64,000 nt of DNA from Halobacillus litoralis (GCF_004101865.1 NZ_CP026118.1:2373001-2437000), one strand, 5' to 3'. Positions 1-8,852 are shown, counted from the stretch's first letter. Notes: a model not told the origin generated them from the letters alone. Numbers and translations: made by a program.

Positions 1-250
1 GATCAATCTTTTTCACGTCATGCTGCACCTTCATCGTCACACCAAGCTTTTGCAGCTGTTCTGGAGAAGAATAGAACAACCCCTCTGCGTCATTAACGAC
101 TCCTCCTACATATAGAGCCAGACCACAAGATAAAAATGATACATTATCGTTCCGTTCGTAAACCGTGATGTCGGCTTCAGGGTATAAGTTAGCCATATTT
201 GTGACCGCAGCTGTACCTGCGTGTGTACTTCCGATAACAGCAATTTTCAT
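1..250 (-). CDS. nox: NADH oxidase (H2O-forming), N-terminal part
   Basis: The gene runs off the left edge of the window, and only the first 83 codons are present. The N-terminus MKIAVIGSTHAGTAAV is the FAD-binding Rossmann start of the NADH oxidase/CoA-disulfide reductase family, and FLSCG near residue 43 carries the redox-active cysteine that cycles through sulfenic acid in four-electron NADH oxidases. The following LYVGGVV is also typical of Nox. AAGGAGG lies 8 nt before the ATG. The family oxidises NADH with O2 in the cytoplasm and regenerates NAD+. A Rex-type operator lies upstream. CoA-disulfide reductase is the main alternative; the missing C-terminus prevents a firm choice. Confidence 0.85.
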   Translation of the reverse strand, partial: MKIAVIGSTHAGTAAVTNMANLYPEADITVYERNDNVSFLSCGLALYVGGVVNDAEGLFYSSPEQLQKLGVTMKVQHDVKKID

Positions 251-285
251 GAGTGGTTCCTCCTTGGTTTTTCATGCGGAATATT

Positions 286-303
286 TTGTGAAACATTTCA
301 CAT
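286..303. promoter_or_regulatory. Rex redox operator upstream of nox
   Basis: TTGTGAAACATTTCACAT matches the Rex consensus TTGTGAAnnnnTTCACAA at every specified base except the last. It lies 36 bp upstream of the nox start codon. Rex senses the NADH/NAD+ ratio and represses NADH-reoxidising genes in Gram-positive bacteria, so the placement is functionally sensible. Confidence 0.75.
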
Positions 304-353
304 GTTTAATATAGTTTTATTATATAGGCGGAAGAGAAAAGACACAACCCCTT

Positions 354-371
354 TTGATCAATGTTTCACAA
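354..371. promoter_or_regulatory. Possible second, weaker Rex half-site
   Basis: The right half TTCACAA is perfect, while the left half TTGATCA matches TTGTGAA at only four of seven positions. It lies 68 bp beyond the strong Rex box. It may be an auxiliary site or chance. Confidence 0.3.
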
Positions 372-413
372 AATAATTCAACCCGGAATGTTTTGGCTAT
401 TGGAACTTTATTC

Positions 414-450
414 CACCTCAGGTCATCCAGATTCTGGATGACCTGAGGTG
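414..450. repeat. Covarying palindromic repeat, copy 1
   Basis: Arms CACCTCAGGTCATCCA (414-429) and TGGATGACCTGAGGTG (435-450) are perfectly complementary over 16 bp around the loop GATTC. The same element occurs at 2355-2391 and 8790-8828, with a half copy near 9317. Arm differences between copies are compensated on the opposite arm. No U-tract follows, so it is not a plain terminator. Confidence 0.85.
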
Positions 451-522
451 ACAAGAAAAGGTAATTTCTATCCGTGTATGGTAAATTATAAGAATGGTAG
501 TACGTTAGAAGGGGGAATGGAA

Positions 523-984
523 ATGGATGTACGTTTTCAAGTGGGGAAGCAGAGGTTCAACTTCCGGTCTGCGGGGATCCTGATCGAGAATGGTCATGTA
601 TTATTACATAAGGAAATCAGTGCTCCTCACTGGGTTCTTCCTGGAGGAGGCATAGAGATGGGCGAGCCTTCGGAAGAGAGTATAGTGAGAGAAATGAAAG
701 AGGAGCTCGGGTACGCTGTGAAAGCCGGACATGTCCCCTGGATCGCTGAGAATTTCTTTGAATATGAAGGCGAAGCGATGCATGAATTAGGATTCTACTA
801 TATACTTACCTCTCCTGTTTCACATTTTCAGGAAGGTGTCTTCCATGGTTTAGAAGGAGAACGGTTGATTTATCAATGGCTGCCGATTGATCGTCTGGAA
901 AACTATGAACTTATGCCTCCTTTCCTGACCGGGGCCTTAAAGGACATCCCTGAAGCAACGAAGCACGTGCTCGTCCAGCGTTGA
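523..984 (+). CDS. NUDIX hydrolase
   Basis: This 153-residue protein hydrolyses a nucleoside diphosphate linked to another group; the substrate cannot be read from sequence. The Nudix box is complete at residues 42-64 (G-x5-E-x7-REMKEELGY), with the metal-binding glutamates intact. I chose the ATG at 523 because AGAAGGGGG sits 7 nt upstream. A longer in-frame reading from a GTG at 448 would start inside the right arm of the palindromic repeat and has no ribosome site. It stands alone, divergent from nox, with the M48 protease gene 73 bp downstream. Confidence 0.85.
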   Translation: MDVRFQVGKQRFNFRSAGILIENGHVLLHKEISAPHWVLPGGGIEMGEPSEESIVREMKEELGYAVKAGHVPWIAENFFEYEGEAMHELGFYYILTSPVSHFQEGVFHGLEGERLIYQWLPIDRLENYELMPPFLTGALKDIPEATKHVLVQR

Positions 985-1057
985 AAACCATCTTTGTTCT
1001 AAGCTAAATGACCAGCTCGTACAATAGCATGAGTGCATATATTGCGGAGGTGAAGAA

Positions 1058-2332
1058 GTGAAGAAAAGGTTCGTCATCTGGACGCTGATTTTGTTCAGCC
1101 TTTATGGTCTCTTGCTGGGCCTGTATTTTTTCCAATGGACAGGTGTCGGTGTGCCTCCGGCTTATGAAGGGACGGCGGCCGATCCTGCAACCTTCATGAC
1201 CGATCGGGAATTGCAGTTAAGTCAGGAATATTCAAGGTATCAGAATTTCCTCTCCTTTCTCGGAGAGCCGCTTGAATGGATCATTTACCTTGGGGTGATG
1301 GTGTTTGGAGTATCGCTGGTCTTCAAAAATTTCGGCGAGCGGATTTCACGATTTTCTTTTGTGCAAATTCCGATGTTCGTCCTGCTGCTCTCCACACTGA
1401 CCTCGATTTTACTTTTTCCACTGGACTATGCCAGGAGGTGGCTGTCGGTCGAATACGGAATCTCCACGCAAAGTTTTTCCAGCTGGATGCGTGATGAGCT
1501 GATCGGCTTCTGGGTCGGCTATGTGATCATGGCTCTATTGATTACGGTGTTGTACTTCTTAATGAGGAAGTTCCAGAAGCGCTGGTGGCTGTTCGCGTGG
1601 GTACTGATGATTCCGTTTCTGATCTTCATGATGTACCTGCAGCCTGTCGTCATCGATCCTCTTTATAATGATTTCACGGAGCTTCAGGACAAGCAGCTGG
1701 AAGAAAAAATCCTCACCCTTGCTGATGAAGCGGAAATTCCGGCTGAGCGTGTCTATGAAGTGAACATGTCTGAGAAAACGAACAGTATGAACGCTTATGT
1801 GAACGGAATCGGCTCAAATTTGCGCATTGTACTTTGGGATACGACACTGGAGCGGCTCCAGGACAAGGAAGTTTTATTCATCATGGCCCATGAAATCGGT
1901 CACTACGTGATGAACCACTTGTATTGGAATTTGGCTGGTGTCATTGTCGCCACATTCTTCGGTCTTTATTTCACCTATCACTTGATGAAATGGTCTGTGC
2001 GGAAATGGGGAGGCAAGTTTGGTTTTTCGAAGATTTCGGACATTGCCACCCTGCCATTGTTTTATTTGATCTTAACGATACTTTCTTTTGTGTCCAGTCC
2101 AGTGGAATTGGCGATATCCAGAAACGCCGAAACGGATGCAGACAGGTATGCGATTGAAATGACACAGGATCCTGAAGCTGCCATCGGCTCCTTTCAAGAA
2201 CTCACTGTCAACGGGTTGAGTGATGTGAACCCGCCGGCACTCGTGAAATATCTCCGGTATGGCCATCCGACGATGATGGAGCGGATCCACATGCTCGAAA
2301 GCTATCAGGATGTAGAAATCAAAAAAGAGTGA
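1058..2332 (+). CDS. M48 (Ste24/CAAX-type) membrane zinc metalloprotease
   Basis: A 424-residue integral membrane protease. Several hydrophobic segments precede the zinc motif HEIGH at about residue 277, and the third zinc ligand is in ETDAD near 358, the arrangement of Ste24-family M48A peptidases. The length and layout resemble B. subtilis YhfN, which is a comparison from memory. The start is GTG with CGGAGGTGAA just upstream. It is probably a single-gene unit: an intergenic palindrome (2355-2391) follows and the next gene belongs to a different system. The role is likely membrane-protein quality control or peptide processing; the substrate is unknown. Confidence 0.85.
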   Translation: MKKRFVIWTLILFSLYGLLLGLYFFQWTGVGVPPAYEGTAADPATFMTDRELQLSQEYSRYQNFLSFLGEPLEWIIYLGVMVFGVSLVFKNFGERISRFSFVQIPMFVLLLSTLTSILLFPLDYARRWLSVEYGISTQSFSSWMRDELIGFWVGYVIMALLITVLYFLMRKFQKRWWLFAWVLMIPFLIFMMYLQPVVIDPLYNDFTELQDKQLEEKILTLADEAEIPAERVYEVNMSEKTNSMNAYVNGIGSNLRIVLWDTTLERLQDKEVLFIMAHEIGHYVMNHLYWNLAGVIVATFFGLYFTYHLMKWSVRKWGGKFGFSKISDIATLPLFYLILTILSFVSSPVELAISRNAETDADRYAIEMTQDPEAAIGSFQELTVNGLSDVNPPALVKYLRYGHPTMMERIHMLESYQDVEIKKE

Positions 2333-2354
2333 GTAGTCATATGGTATTTAATTC

Positions 2355-2391
2355 CACCTCAAGTCATCCAAATAATGGATGACTTGAGGTG
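2355..2391. repeat. Covarying palindromic repeat, copy 2
   Basis: Arms CACCTCAAGTCATCCA and TGGATGACTTGAGGTG pair over 16 bp around the loop AATAA. Compared with copy 1, one G-C pair has become A-T on both arms. Here the hairpin is followed by ACATTTTTT, so it could terminate the M48 transcript. Confidence 0.85.
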
Positions 2392-2504
2392 ACATTTTTT
2401 ACATGCCTTCCGGTTATCGTCTAGTAAGCGGCGGCGGCTTCTGATAAACTTTGATTAACACTGTAAACGCTATCAGACAATCGGATGTTCAGGAGTGTGA
2501 GCCG

Positions 2505-3869
2505 ATGCTTTCTTTATTAGAAGACTATCGTAACAATGTACTGGAAACACTTTTCGGAAATGTTGAGCACTGTATCGTCGTCGTAGATCCAGAAGGAAAG
2601 GTTTCATATATGAATGAAAGCTACTGCCGCTTTCTGACCGTAGATCAAGAGGTGATTACGGGACAGCATGTGACGGATGTGATTGAAAACACACGGATGC
2701 ATATCGTCGTCGAGACAGGAAAAGAAGAAATGGCCGACTTGCAGCAGATCCGGGGCGATTATATGGTCGCTCACCGCATCCCTTTATGGGAAGACGGGGA
2801 AGTGATCGGTGCCCTCGGCATGGTTCTGTTCCGCGACACCGATGAATGGAAAATCATGAATTCCCATATTAAAGACCTCCTGCTCGAACTTGAAACGTAC
2901 CGCAGTCAAATGCAGCAGCAGAACGGAGCCAAATACTCGCTGCATGATATCATTACCAGCTCCCCAGAGGTTCTGCAATTGAAGGAAAAAATCCGTAAAA
3001 CAGCCCATAGTGATGTTTCCGTCTTATTGCGCGGGGAAAGCGGGACAGGCAAAGAGCTGTTCGCTCACAGCATCCACCATTTGAGTGAACGCAGCACGAA
3101 ACCTTTCGTAAAAGTGAACTGTGCGGCTATCCCGGAGCACCTGATCGAAGCGGAGCTTTTCGGCTATCAAGAAGGCGCATTTACTGGTGCAAAAAAAGGT
3201 GGAAAGCCAGGGAAGTTCCAGCTCGCTCACGGCGGGACGCTTTTCCTGGATGAGATCGGCGATATGCCTCTTCATGCGCAAGTGAAAATATTGCGAGCGC
3301 TGCAGGAAGGCGAGGTAGAAGCGGTCGGAGCGGTCCATCCGCAAGAAGTGGATGTCCGGATCGTCGCTGCTACTAATCAGTCACTGGAGTCGATGATCAA
3401 GGAACAGCGTTTTCGTGAGGATCTCTTTTACCGCATCAATGTCGTTCAAATCGACATCCCCCCACTCAGAGAACGGAAGAACGATATCAAGATTCTTTCC
3501 AAATACCTGCTGCAAAAAGTGGGCGACCGTACAGGGAAACGCGTGCAGGGTTTTTCTCAGGCAGTGGATAATCTTTTTCAAAAGTATCGCTGGCCGGGGA
3601 ATGTGAGGGAACTTGAAAATGTCATCGAATCGTCCGTCCACATGACCGATAATGAAACCATTGATTTTAGAGACCTCCCTCATCACCTCCATCCGGATGG
3701 CCCAGTCACCTCTGAAGGCCAGTCATTGAAAGAAATCGTCGAGCAAACGGAAAAACGAGCTGTCCTTAAAGCATTAGAAGAAACAGATGGCGACAAGAGT
3801 GCCGCTGCAAAGCAGCTGGGCATCGGAAAATCGAGCCTTTATGAAAAAGTGAAAAAGTATGATCTCTGA
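2505..3869 (+). CDS. Sigma-54-dependent PAS/AAA+/Fis transcriptional activator
   Basis: A 454-residue enhancer-binding protein that drives RNA polymerase-sigma54 with ATP. It has an N-terminal PAS-like sensor (about residues 20-120), then an AAA+ core with Walker A GESGTGKE near 177 and the sigma-54 contact loop GAFTGA near 222, then a Fis-type helix-turn-helix at the C-terminus (AAAKQLGIGKSSLYEKV). I chose ATG 2505, with AGGAGTG 7 nt upstream, over an in-frame TTG at 2451. It lies just upstream of, and in the same direction as, the ketone-body operon, which has a -24/-12 promoter and paired palindromes. The PAS ligand is unknown; a metabolite of that pathway is my inference. Confidence 0.9.
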   Translation: MLSLLEDYRNNVLETLFGNVEHCIVVVDPEGKVSYMNESYCRFLTVDQEVITGQHVTDVIENTRMHIVVETGKEEMADLQQIRGDYMVAHRIPLWEDGEVIGALGMVLFRDTDEWKIMNSHIKDLLLELETYRSQMQQQNGAKYSLHDIITSSPEVLQLKEKIRKTAHSDVSVLLRGESGTGKELFAHSIHHLSERSTKPFVKVNCAAIPEHLIEAELFGYQEGAFTGAKKGGKPGKFQLAHGGTLFLDEIGDMPLHAQVKILRALQEGEVEAVGAVHPQEVDVRIVAATNQSLESMIKEQRFREDLFYRINVVQIDIPPLRERKNDIKILSKYLLQKVGDRTGKRVQGFSQAVDNLFQKYRWPGNVRELENVIESSVHMTDNETIDFRDLPHHLHPDGPVTSEGQSLKEIVEQTEKRAVLKALEETDGDKSAAAKQLGIGKSSLYEKVKKYDL

Positions 3870-3920
3870 CCATTCCAGAATTCAAGAAACCATTCCGAAA
3901 TTCTGGAATGGTTCTTTTTT
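3869..3920 (+). terminator. Terminator of the sigma-54 activator gene
   Basis: CCATTCCAGAATT (3870-3882) pairs with AATTCTGGAATGG (3899-3911) over 13 bp and is followed by TTCTTTTTT. It begins at the stop codon and shares sequence with the proposed activator-binding palindromes, so one DNA stretch may serve as both terminator and enhancer. Confidence 0.7.
3892..3909. promoter_or_regulatory. Upstream activating palindrome A
   Basis: ATTCCGAAATTCTGGAAT is a near-perfect 18-bp palindrome (16 of 18 positions symmetric). A matching half-site ATTCCAGAATTC lies 20 bp upstream at 3872-3883. Its centre is about 129 bp from the GG of the -24 element, a usual distance for a sigma-54 enhancer. Confidence 0.6.
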
Positions 3921-3960
3921 ATGCATTTATGTAAGGGTTTTCATTTTATCCATCTTCACG

Positions 3961-3978
3961 ATTCCAGAATTCCGGAAT
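3961..3978. promoter_or_regulatory. Upstream activating palindrome B
   Basis: ATTCCAGAATTCCGGAAT repeats the symmetry and consensus of palindrome A (ATTCCnGAATTCnGGAAT). It is centred about 60 bp upstream of the -24 element. It is the second likely binding site for the Fis-type activator encoded next door. Confidence 0.65.
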
Positions 3979-4027
3979 ACGATTTCACAAATTGTTCACA
4001 AACCTTATTACAGCAATACCATTAACT

Positions 4028-4042
4028 TGGCATGAAACTTGC
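4028..4042 (+). promoter_or_regulatory. Sigma-54 (-24/-12) promoter of the ketone-body operon
   Basis: TGGCATGAAACTTGC matches the sigma-54 consensus TGGCACGnnnnTTGC with a single C-to-T change, and the GG and GC dinucleotides have the required spacing of 12. It lies 31 bp upstream of the scoA start. Confidence 0.85.
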
Positions 4043-4072
4043 TTGTATAAAGGTGAAGGGAGTTGAAGACTC

Positions 4073-4768
4073 ATGAAACAAATGTACTCATCATTTCATG
4101 AAGCTGTAAAAGACATTAAAGACCATTCAACAATAATGGTAGGAGGATTCGGCCTTGTCGGGATTCCAGAGAACCTGATTCTCGCTCTCGTCGAATCGAA
4201 CGTCAAGCATTTGACGGTCATCTCCAACAACTGTGGAGTCGACGACTGGGGCCTTGGCCTGCTGTTGAAAAATAAACAGATTGATAAAATGATCGGCTCT
4301 TATGTAGGGGAAAACAAAGAATTCGAACGGCAGGTCCTTGCAGGGGAGCTGGAGGTCGAACTGACACCACAAGGGACTCTCGCAGAGAAAATCCGTGCAG
4401 GAGGGGCCGGGATTCCAGCCTTCTATACACCAGCAGGCGTCGGAACCCCGCTAGCTGAAGGAAAAGAAGTGCGCAATTTTGACGGGAAAGACTATCTTTT
4501 ACAAGAAGGTTTAACCGCAGACTTCAGCCTCGTTCGTGCTATGAAAGGCGACCGTCACGGGAACCTCGTCTATAACAAAACAGCAAGAAACTTCAATCCG
4601 ATGATGGCAGCAGCTGGAGCAGTAACCATTGCTGAAGTCGAAGAACTCGTCGAGCCGGAGGAGTTGGCGGCAGACGGTATCCATACACCGGGCATTTACG
4701 TGCAGGGATTGATCGAAGGCAAGCAGGAGAAGCGAATCGAGCGCTATACGGTAAGAACAAACGCATAA
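4073..4768 (+). CDS. scoA: Succinyl-CoA:3-ketoacid CoA-transferase subunit A
   Basis: The alpha subunit (231 aa) of the CoA-transferase that activates acetoacetate to acetoacetyl-CoA using succinyl-CoA or acetyl-CoA. The [13 protein letters not shown] segment near residue 25 is the CoA-transferase glycine-rich motif. It is the first gene of the operon under the sigma-54 promoter, with GAAGGGAG ahead of the start, and is 18 bp from scoB. The enzyme is a cytoplasmic heterotetramer with ScoB. The name atoD would be equally defensible; donor specificity cannot be read from sequence. Confidence 0.9.
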   Translation: MKQMYSSFHEAVKDIKDHSTIMVGGFGLVGIPENLILALVESNVKHLTVISNNCGVDDWGLGLLLKNKQIDKMIGSYVGENKEFERQVLAGELEVELTPQGTLAEKIRAGGAGIPAFYTPAGVGTPLAEGKEVRNFDGKDYLLQEGLTADFSLVRAMKGDRHGNLVYNKTARNFNPMMAAAGAVTIAEVEELVEPEELAADGIHTPGIYVQGLIEGKQEKRIERYTVRTNA

Positions 4769-4786
4769 ACAGGAGGTAGATGGACA

Positions 4787-5461
4787 ATGGCAGTAAAGAT
4801 GGACAAAGCAGCAATCCGCGAAATGATTGCAAGACGAGCAGAGCAGGAAATTGAAAGCGGTTTCTATGTCAACCTTGGCATCGGCATGCCGACAATGGTC
4901 GCGAACTACATTCAGCCGGAGAAAGAAGTCGTCCTCCAATCGGAAAACGGCCTCTTAGGCATCGGACGTTCCCCATATGAGGAAGAAGTCGATCCGGACT
5001 TGATCAATGCAGGAAAAGAAACAGTGACAGCAGCACCAGGAGCCGCTTATTGTGACAGTGCCGAATCCTTCGCGATGATTCGCGGCGAGCATATCGACCT
5101 TGCAATTTTGGGCGGTATGGAAGTCGCGGAAAACGGCGACCTTGCCAACTGGATGATTCCCGGAAAAATGATCAAAGGCATGGGCGGGGCGATGGACATC
5201 GTCCACGGCTCGAAAAAAGTGGTCATCATTATGGATCACGTCAACAAACATGGCGACCCAAAAATTTTGAAGACATGCAAGCTGCCACTGACAGGGAAAA
5301 GTGTCGTCGACCGCATCATCACTGATCGAGCGGTCATGGATGTGACCGAAGCGGGTCTCGTGCTTGTAGAAATCGTCGAGGGCTGGTCGGTTGATGAAAT
5401 CAAAGCCTCGACAGAAGCGGAATTGATCATCAGTGAAGAACTTATGAAAATACACAAATAA
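4787..5461 (+). CDS. scoB: Succinyl-CoA:3-ketoacid CoA-transferase subunit B
   Basis: The beta subunit (224 aa), carrying the catalytic glutamate of family I CoA-transferases: SENGLLGIG, with Glu at about residue 53, forms the glutamyl-CoA thioester. GIGMP at 31-35 is also family-typical. An AGGAGG ribosome site lies upstream. It pairs with ScoA and is followed after 12 bp by the dehydrogenase gene, so the operon order follows the pathway hydroxybutyrate, acetoacetate, acetoacetyl-CoA, acetyl-CoA. Confidence 0.92.
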   Translation: MAVKMDKAAIREMIARRAEQEIESGFYVNLGIGMPTMVANYIQPEKEVVLQSENGLLGIGRSPYEEEVDPDLINAGKETVTAAPGAAYCDSAESFAMIRGEHIDLAILGGMEVAENGDLANWMIPGKMIKGMGGAMDIVHGSKKVVIIMDHVNKHGDPKILKTCKLPLTGKSVVDRIITDRAVMDVTEAGLVLVEIVEGWSVDEIKASTEAELIISEELMKIHK

Positions 5462-5473
5462 GGGGGAAGGCAA

Positions 5474-6250
5474 ATGGTAGAGAATAAGGTCGTGTTCATT
5501 ACAGGTGCAGCGAGTGGCATCGGCTATGAAATCGGTACAGAATTCGCCCGCAATGGTGCCAAAGTCGTTCTCAGTGATATTCAAGAGGAAAAAGTGAAAC
5601 AAGCAGCCGCGCGTCTGACTGAAGAAGGATTGGAGGCGATCGGACTCGTTTGTGATGTCACAAAGGAAGACCAGATCCAAAGTGCGATCGACGAAACGGT
5701 GGAGAAGTTCGGTCGGCTAGACGTCCTCGTCAACAATGCCGGCTTGCAGCACGTCGCTTCGATTGAGGAATTTCCTACTGAGAAATTCGAACTGATCACG
5801 AAAATCATGCTCGTCGCCCCATTCATGGCAACAAAGCATGTGTTTCCGATTATGAAAAAACAAGGCTTCGGCCGTATCATCAACATGGCGTCCATCAACG
5901 GACTGATCGGCTTTGCCGGTAAATCAGCCTACAACAGTGCCAAGCACGGCGTGATAGGTCTCACGAAAGTTACCGCACTTGAAGGCGCGGAAGATGGCAT
6001 TACCGTGAACGCCATTTGCCCGGGATATGTCGATACACCGCTCGTCCGCAATCAGCTCGAAGACCTCGCAGAAAACCGCGGCGTTTCTTTAGAAAAAGTA
6101 CTCGAAGAAGTCATTTATCCGTTAGTTCCGCAAAAACGGCTGTTGGCCGTCCAAGAGGTCGCTGACTATACGATGTTCCTGGCAAGCAACCAGGCGAAAG
6201 GTGTTACTGGCCAGGCAGTAGTCATCGACGGTGGTTACACTTCTCAATAA
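5474..6250 (+). CDS. bdh: D-3-hydroxybutyrate dehydrogenase (SDR family)
   Basis: A 258-residue short-chain dehydrogenase that should interconvert 3-hydroxybutyrate and acetoacetate with NAD. The cofactor motif TGAASGIG lies at residues 10-17, NNAG follows near 90, and the catalytic YNSAK follows near 155. The C-terminal pattern VDTPLVRNQ is typical of bacterial hydroxybutyrate dehydrogenases. AAGGGGGAAGG precedes the ATG. Its place between the CoA-transferase and thiolase genes makes this substrate much more likely than for a generic SDR. Confidence 0.9.
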   Translation: MVENKVVFITGAASGIGYEIGTEFARNGAKVVLSDIQEEKVKQAAARLTEEGLEAIGLVCDVTKEDQIQSAIDETVEKFGRLDVLVNNAGLQHVASIEEFPTEKFELITKIMLVAPFMATKHVFPIMKKQGFGRIINMASINGLIGFAGKSAYNSAKHGVIGLTKVTALEGAEDGITVNAICPGYVDTPLVRNQLEDLAENRGVSLEKVLEEVIYPLVPQKRLLAVQEVADYTMFLASNQAKGVTGQAVVIDGGYTSQ

Positions 6251-6269
6251 ACGAAAGGGGATGTTTCAC

Positions 6270-7448
6270 ATGAAACCAGTGTATATCTTAGAAGGAGCAC
6301 GCACACCATTCGGTACGTTCGGCGGTGCATTGAAAGACGTGGACCCGACCGAATTAGGAGTGACAGCAAGTAAAGAAGCATTGAAACGAAGCGGTATTTC
6401 CGCCGATCACATTGATTTGACTGTGATGGGGAATGTCATCCATTCTTCACAAAACGCACCATACCTCGCGCGCCACATTTCCCTGAAAGCAGGTGTGCCG
6501 ATGCCGAGCCCGGCACTTGCCGTCAACCGCCTGTGTGGATCTGGCATGCAATCAGTCATCTCGGCCGCTCAGTCAATCCAGCTCGGAGAAGGAGAAACCG
6601 CCCTCGCTGGCGGTGTCGACAGCATGAGTCTTGCCCCGTATGCCTTACGCGGCAGCCGTTTTGGTACAAAGCTTGGTGCGCCAAAAGTTGATGACATGCT
6701 CTGGGCAGCACTTACGGATGAATATATCGGTGCCGGCATGGGTGTGACAGGAGAAAACCTTGCCGATAAATACGAGATTACTAGAGAACAACAGGATGAG
6801 TACGCTACACGCAGTCACCTGCTTGCAAGCGAAGCCCGTAAATCCGGCAGATTCGAAGACGAAATCTCTCCCGTCGAAATTAAGACAAGAAAAGGAACGA
6901 AAGTAGTCGATCAGGATGAGCACATTCGCGAAGAGACTAATCCTGAGGGGCTTGCCAAGCTGAAACCAGCTTTCAAAAAAGGTGGTACGGTGACAGGTGG
7001 AAATGCGAGTGGCATCAATGATGGCGCAGGCGCCGTCGTTTTAGCAGGTGAAAATTTTGTAAGCGATCATAATGTGAAGCCGGTCGCGAAAATCATCTCC
7101 TGGGCTGTCGCAGGTGTCGACCCTAAGTATATGGGCATCGGTCCAGCGCCAGCGATTCGTCAGGCGCTGGAAAAAGCCGGACTAACCCTTGATGACATGG
7201 ATCTCGTCGAAGTGAACGAAGCATTCGCCTCGCAATATTTAGCAGTCGAAAAAGAACTCGGACTTGACCGTGAGAAAGTGAACGTCAACGGTGGAGCGAT
7301 TGCGCTCGGTCACCCGGTCGGAGCCAGCGGTACGCGTGTGCTGTACACGATGATCAAAGAATTGAAACGTCGCGAAGGCCGCTATGGTGTCGCATCACTC
7401 TGCATTGGCGGCGGTCAAGGCATCGCCATGGTCGTCGAAGCTCAATAA
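6270..7448 (+). CDS. Acetyl-CoA acetyltransferase (thiolase)
   Basis: A 392-residue thiolase that cleaves acetoacetyl-CoA to two acetyl-CoA. The nucleophilic cysteine is in [10 protein letters not shown] near residue 90, the [10 protein letters not shown] histidine loop near 350, and the second cysteine in CIGGGQG near 380. I use ATG 6270 ([15 protein letters not shown]) because GAAAGGGG lies 9 nt upstream. An in-frame ATG at 6261 would sit directly against that ribosome site. It is the fourth gene of the operon and completes the route to acetyl-CoA. A broader-range 3-ketoacyl-CoA thiolase remains possible. Confidence 0.9.
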   Translation: MKPVYILEGARTPFGTFGGALKDVDPTELGVTASKEALKRSGISADHIDLTVMGNVIHSSQNAPYLARHISLKAGVPMPSPALAVNRLCGSGMQSVISAAQSIQLGEGETALAGGVDSMSLAPYALRGSRFGTKLGAPKVDDMLWAALTDEYIGAGMGVTGENLADKYEITREQQDEYATRSHLLASEARKSGRFEDEISPVEIKTRKGTKVVDQDEHIREETNPEGLAKLKPAFKKGGTVTGGNASGINDGAGAVVLAGENFVSDHNVKPVAKIISWAVAGVDPKYMGIGPAPAIRQALEKAGLTLDDMDLVEVNEAFASQYLAVEKELGLDREKVNVNGGAIALGHPVGASGTRVLYTMIKELKRREGRYGVASLCIGGGQGIAMVVEAQ

Positions 7449-7467
7449 ATAATAAGGAGGAAAAACT

Positions 7468-8751
7468 ATGCTCGGAATTTTTCTCGGACTTGCCGTACTG
7501 ATGATTCTCGCCTACCTGGGCTGGTCTATCATCTGGGTGGCGCCCATCGCAGCTGGTGTTGTCGCCATCACCGGTGGTCTCGACATACTGGAAGCCTATA
7601 AAGATACATATATGGGCGGTTTCGTCGCATTCGCGAAAGACTGGTTCCCTGTCTTCATGCTCGGGGCCATCTTCGGAAAATTGATGGAAAACACAGGTAT
7701 GGCCCGATCTGTCGCTGTCGCTATGACGAAATTGATCGGGACTCAGCGCGCGATTTTGGGAGTACTCGCATCAGCGGCCGTATTAACGTACGGCGGAGTC
7801 AGCCTGTTTGTCGTTGTTTTCGCTGTCTATCCACTGGCTCTGTCTTTGTTCCGTGAAGCGAACATCAGCCGTAAGCTGATTCCGGCTACCGTCGCTTTAG
7901 GTGCCTTCACATTCACAATGACAGCCCTGCCAGGGTCACCACAGATTCAGAACCTGATCCCGATGGAATACTTCCAGACGTCTGCAACCGCAGCGCCTGT
8001 GATGGGAATCATCGCAGCCATCATCATGGCAGGTGGCGGTTACTTTTACCTGAGGTGGCGTGAGAAGAAGCTCGTCACTCAAGGAGAAGTCTTTACAGAA
8101 CCGAAAGAGAAAAAAGAAATCGACCAACCCGATGAAACACCGAATTTCTTCCTGTCGCTTTTGCCATTATTGACTGTTCTACTAACCTTGAATCTCTTAA
8201 ACTGGGATATCGTCACAGCACTGATCTCAGGCATTGTACTGATCATGCTGCTTAACATCACGATGTTCAAGAAATTCATCCCATCGATGAACAGCGGCGC
8301 GAGCGGTTCCGTCATCGCCATCATCAACACCAGTGCCGCAGTAGGATTCGGGACCGTCGTCCGTGAAGTCCCGGGCTTCGCCAATTTGACCCAACTGCTG
8401 ATGGGCGTCAAAGGCAACCCGTTGATTTCAGAAGCGATCGCTGTCAACGTGCTCGCAGGTGCCACCGGCTCTGCATCGGGCGGGATGGGCATCGCCCTTG
8501 AAGCGCTCGGATCCAAATACTATGAAATCGCACAAAACTCAGGCATCAGCCCGGAATCCTTCCACAGAATCGCCTCGCTATCCTCTGGCGGCTTAGATGC
8601 TCTGCCACACAACGGAGCGGTTCTTACGTTATTCGCAATTACAGGTATGACGCACAAAGACAGTTACAAAGACATCTTCGTAGTAGCCGTCCTCATCCCG
8701 GTCATCTCAGTCGCTTTCGTTATTTTGCTGAACACGATTGGAATTCTGTAA
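7468..8751 (+). CDS. GntP-family permease, probably for 3-hydroxybutyrate/acetoacetate
   Basis: A 427-residue permease with about twelve hydrophobic segments and a charged cytoplasmic loop near 200-225 (EPKEKKEIDQPDE). GntP proteins are proton symporters for gluconate and other small acids, and in Bacilli members sit beside scoAB and hydroxybutyrate dehydrogenase. AAGGAGG precedes the ATG and the gene is 19 bp after the thiolase. As last gene of the sigma-54 operon it likely imports the substrate of the first step. Gluconate is unlikely because no gluconate kinase is nearby. Confidence 0.85.
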   Translation: MLGIFLGLAVLMILAYLGWSIIWVAPIAAGVVAITGGLDILEAYKDTYMGGFVAFAKDWFPVFMLGAIFGKLMENTGMARSVAVAMTKLIGTQRAILGVLASAAVLTYGGVSLFVVVFAVYPLALSLFREANISRKLIPATVALGAFTFTMTALPGSPQIQNLIPMEYFQTSATAAPVMGIIAAIIMAGGGYFYLRWREKKLVTQGEVFTEPKEKKEIDQPDETPNFFLSLLPLLTVLLTLNLLNWDIVTALISGIVLIMLLNITMFKKFIPSMNSGASGSVIAIINTSAAVGFGTVVREVPGFANLTQLLMGVKGNPLISEAIAVNVLAGATGSASGGMGIALEALGSKYYEIAQNSGISPESFHRIASLSSGGLDALPHNGAVLTLFAITGMTHKDSYKDIFVVAVLIPVISVAFVILLNTIGIL

Positions 8752-8789
8752 GAGGGTCACTGTTTATTTGTGAAATTTACTGATATTTT

Positions 8790-8828
8790 CCACCTCAAGC
8801 CATCCAGATTCTGGATGGCTTGAGGTGG
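8790..8828. repeat. Covarying palindromic repeat, copy 3
   Basis: The arms (8790-8806 and 8812-8828) pair over 17 bp around GATTC. CACCTCAAGCCATCCA pairs with TGGATGGCTTGAGGTG; relative to copy 2 a T-A pair has become C-G on both arms. It lies 39 bp after the permease stop codon. Confidence 0.85.
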
Positions 8829-8852
8829 TTTATTATGTAAACAGCAATCATT

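Noticed and set aside
448..522. N-terminal extension of the first NUDIX gene from GTG 448
   Set aside because: The start codon lies inside the right arm of the palindromic repeat and has no ribosome site; ATG 523 has a good one.
3930..3943. cre-like TGTAAGGGTTTTCA upstream of the ketone-body operon
   Set aside because: The invariant central CG is GG here, so CcpA binding is unlikely.
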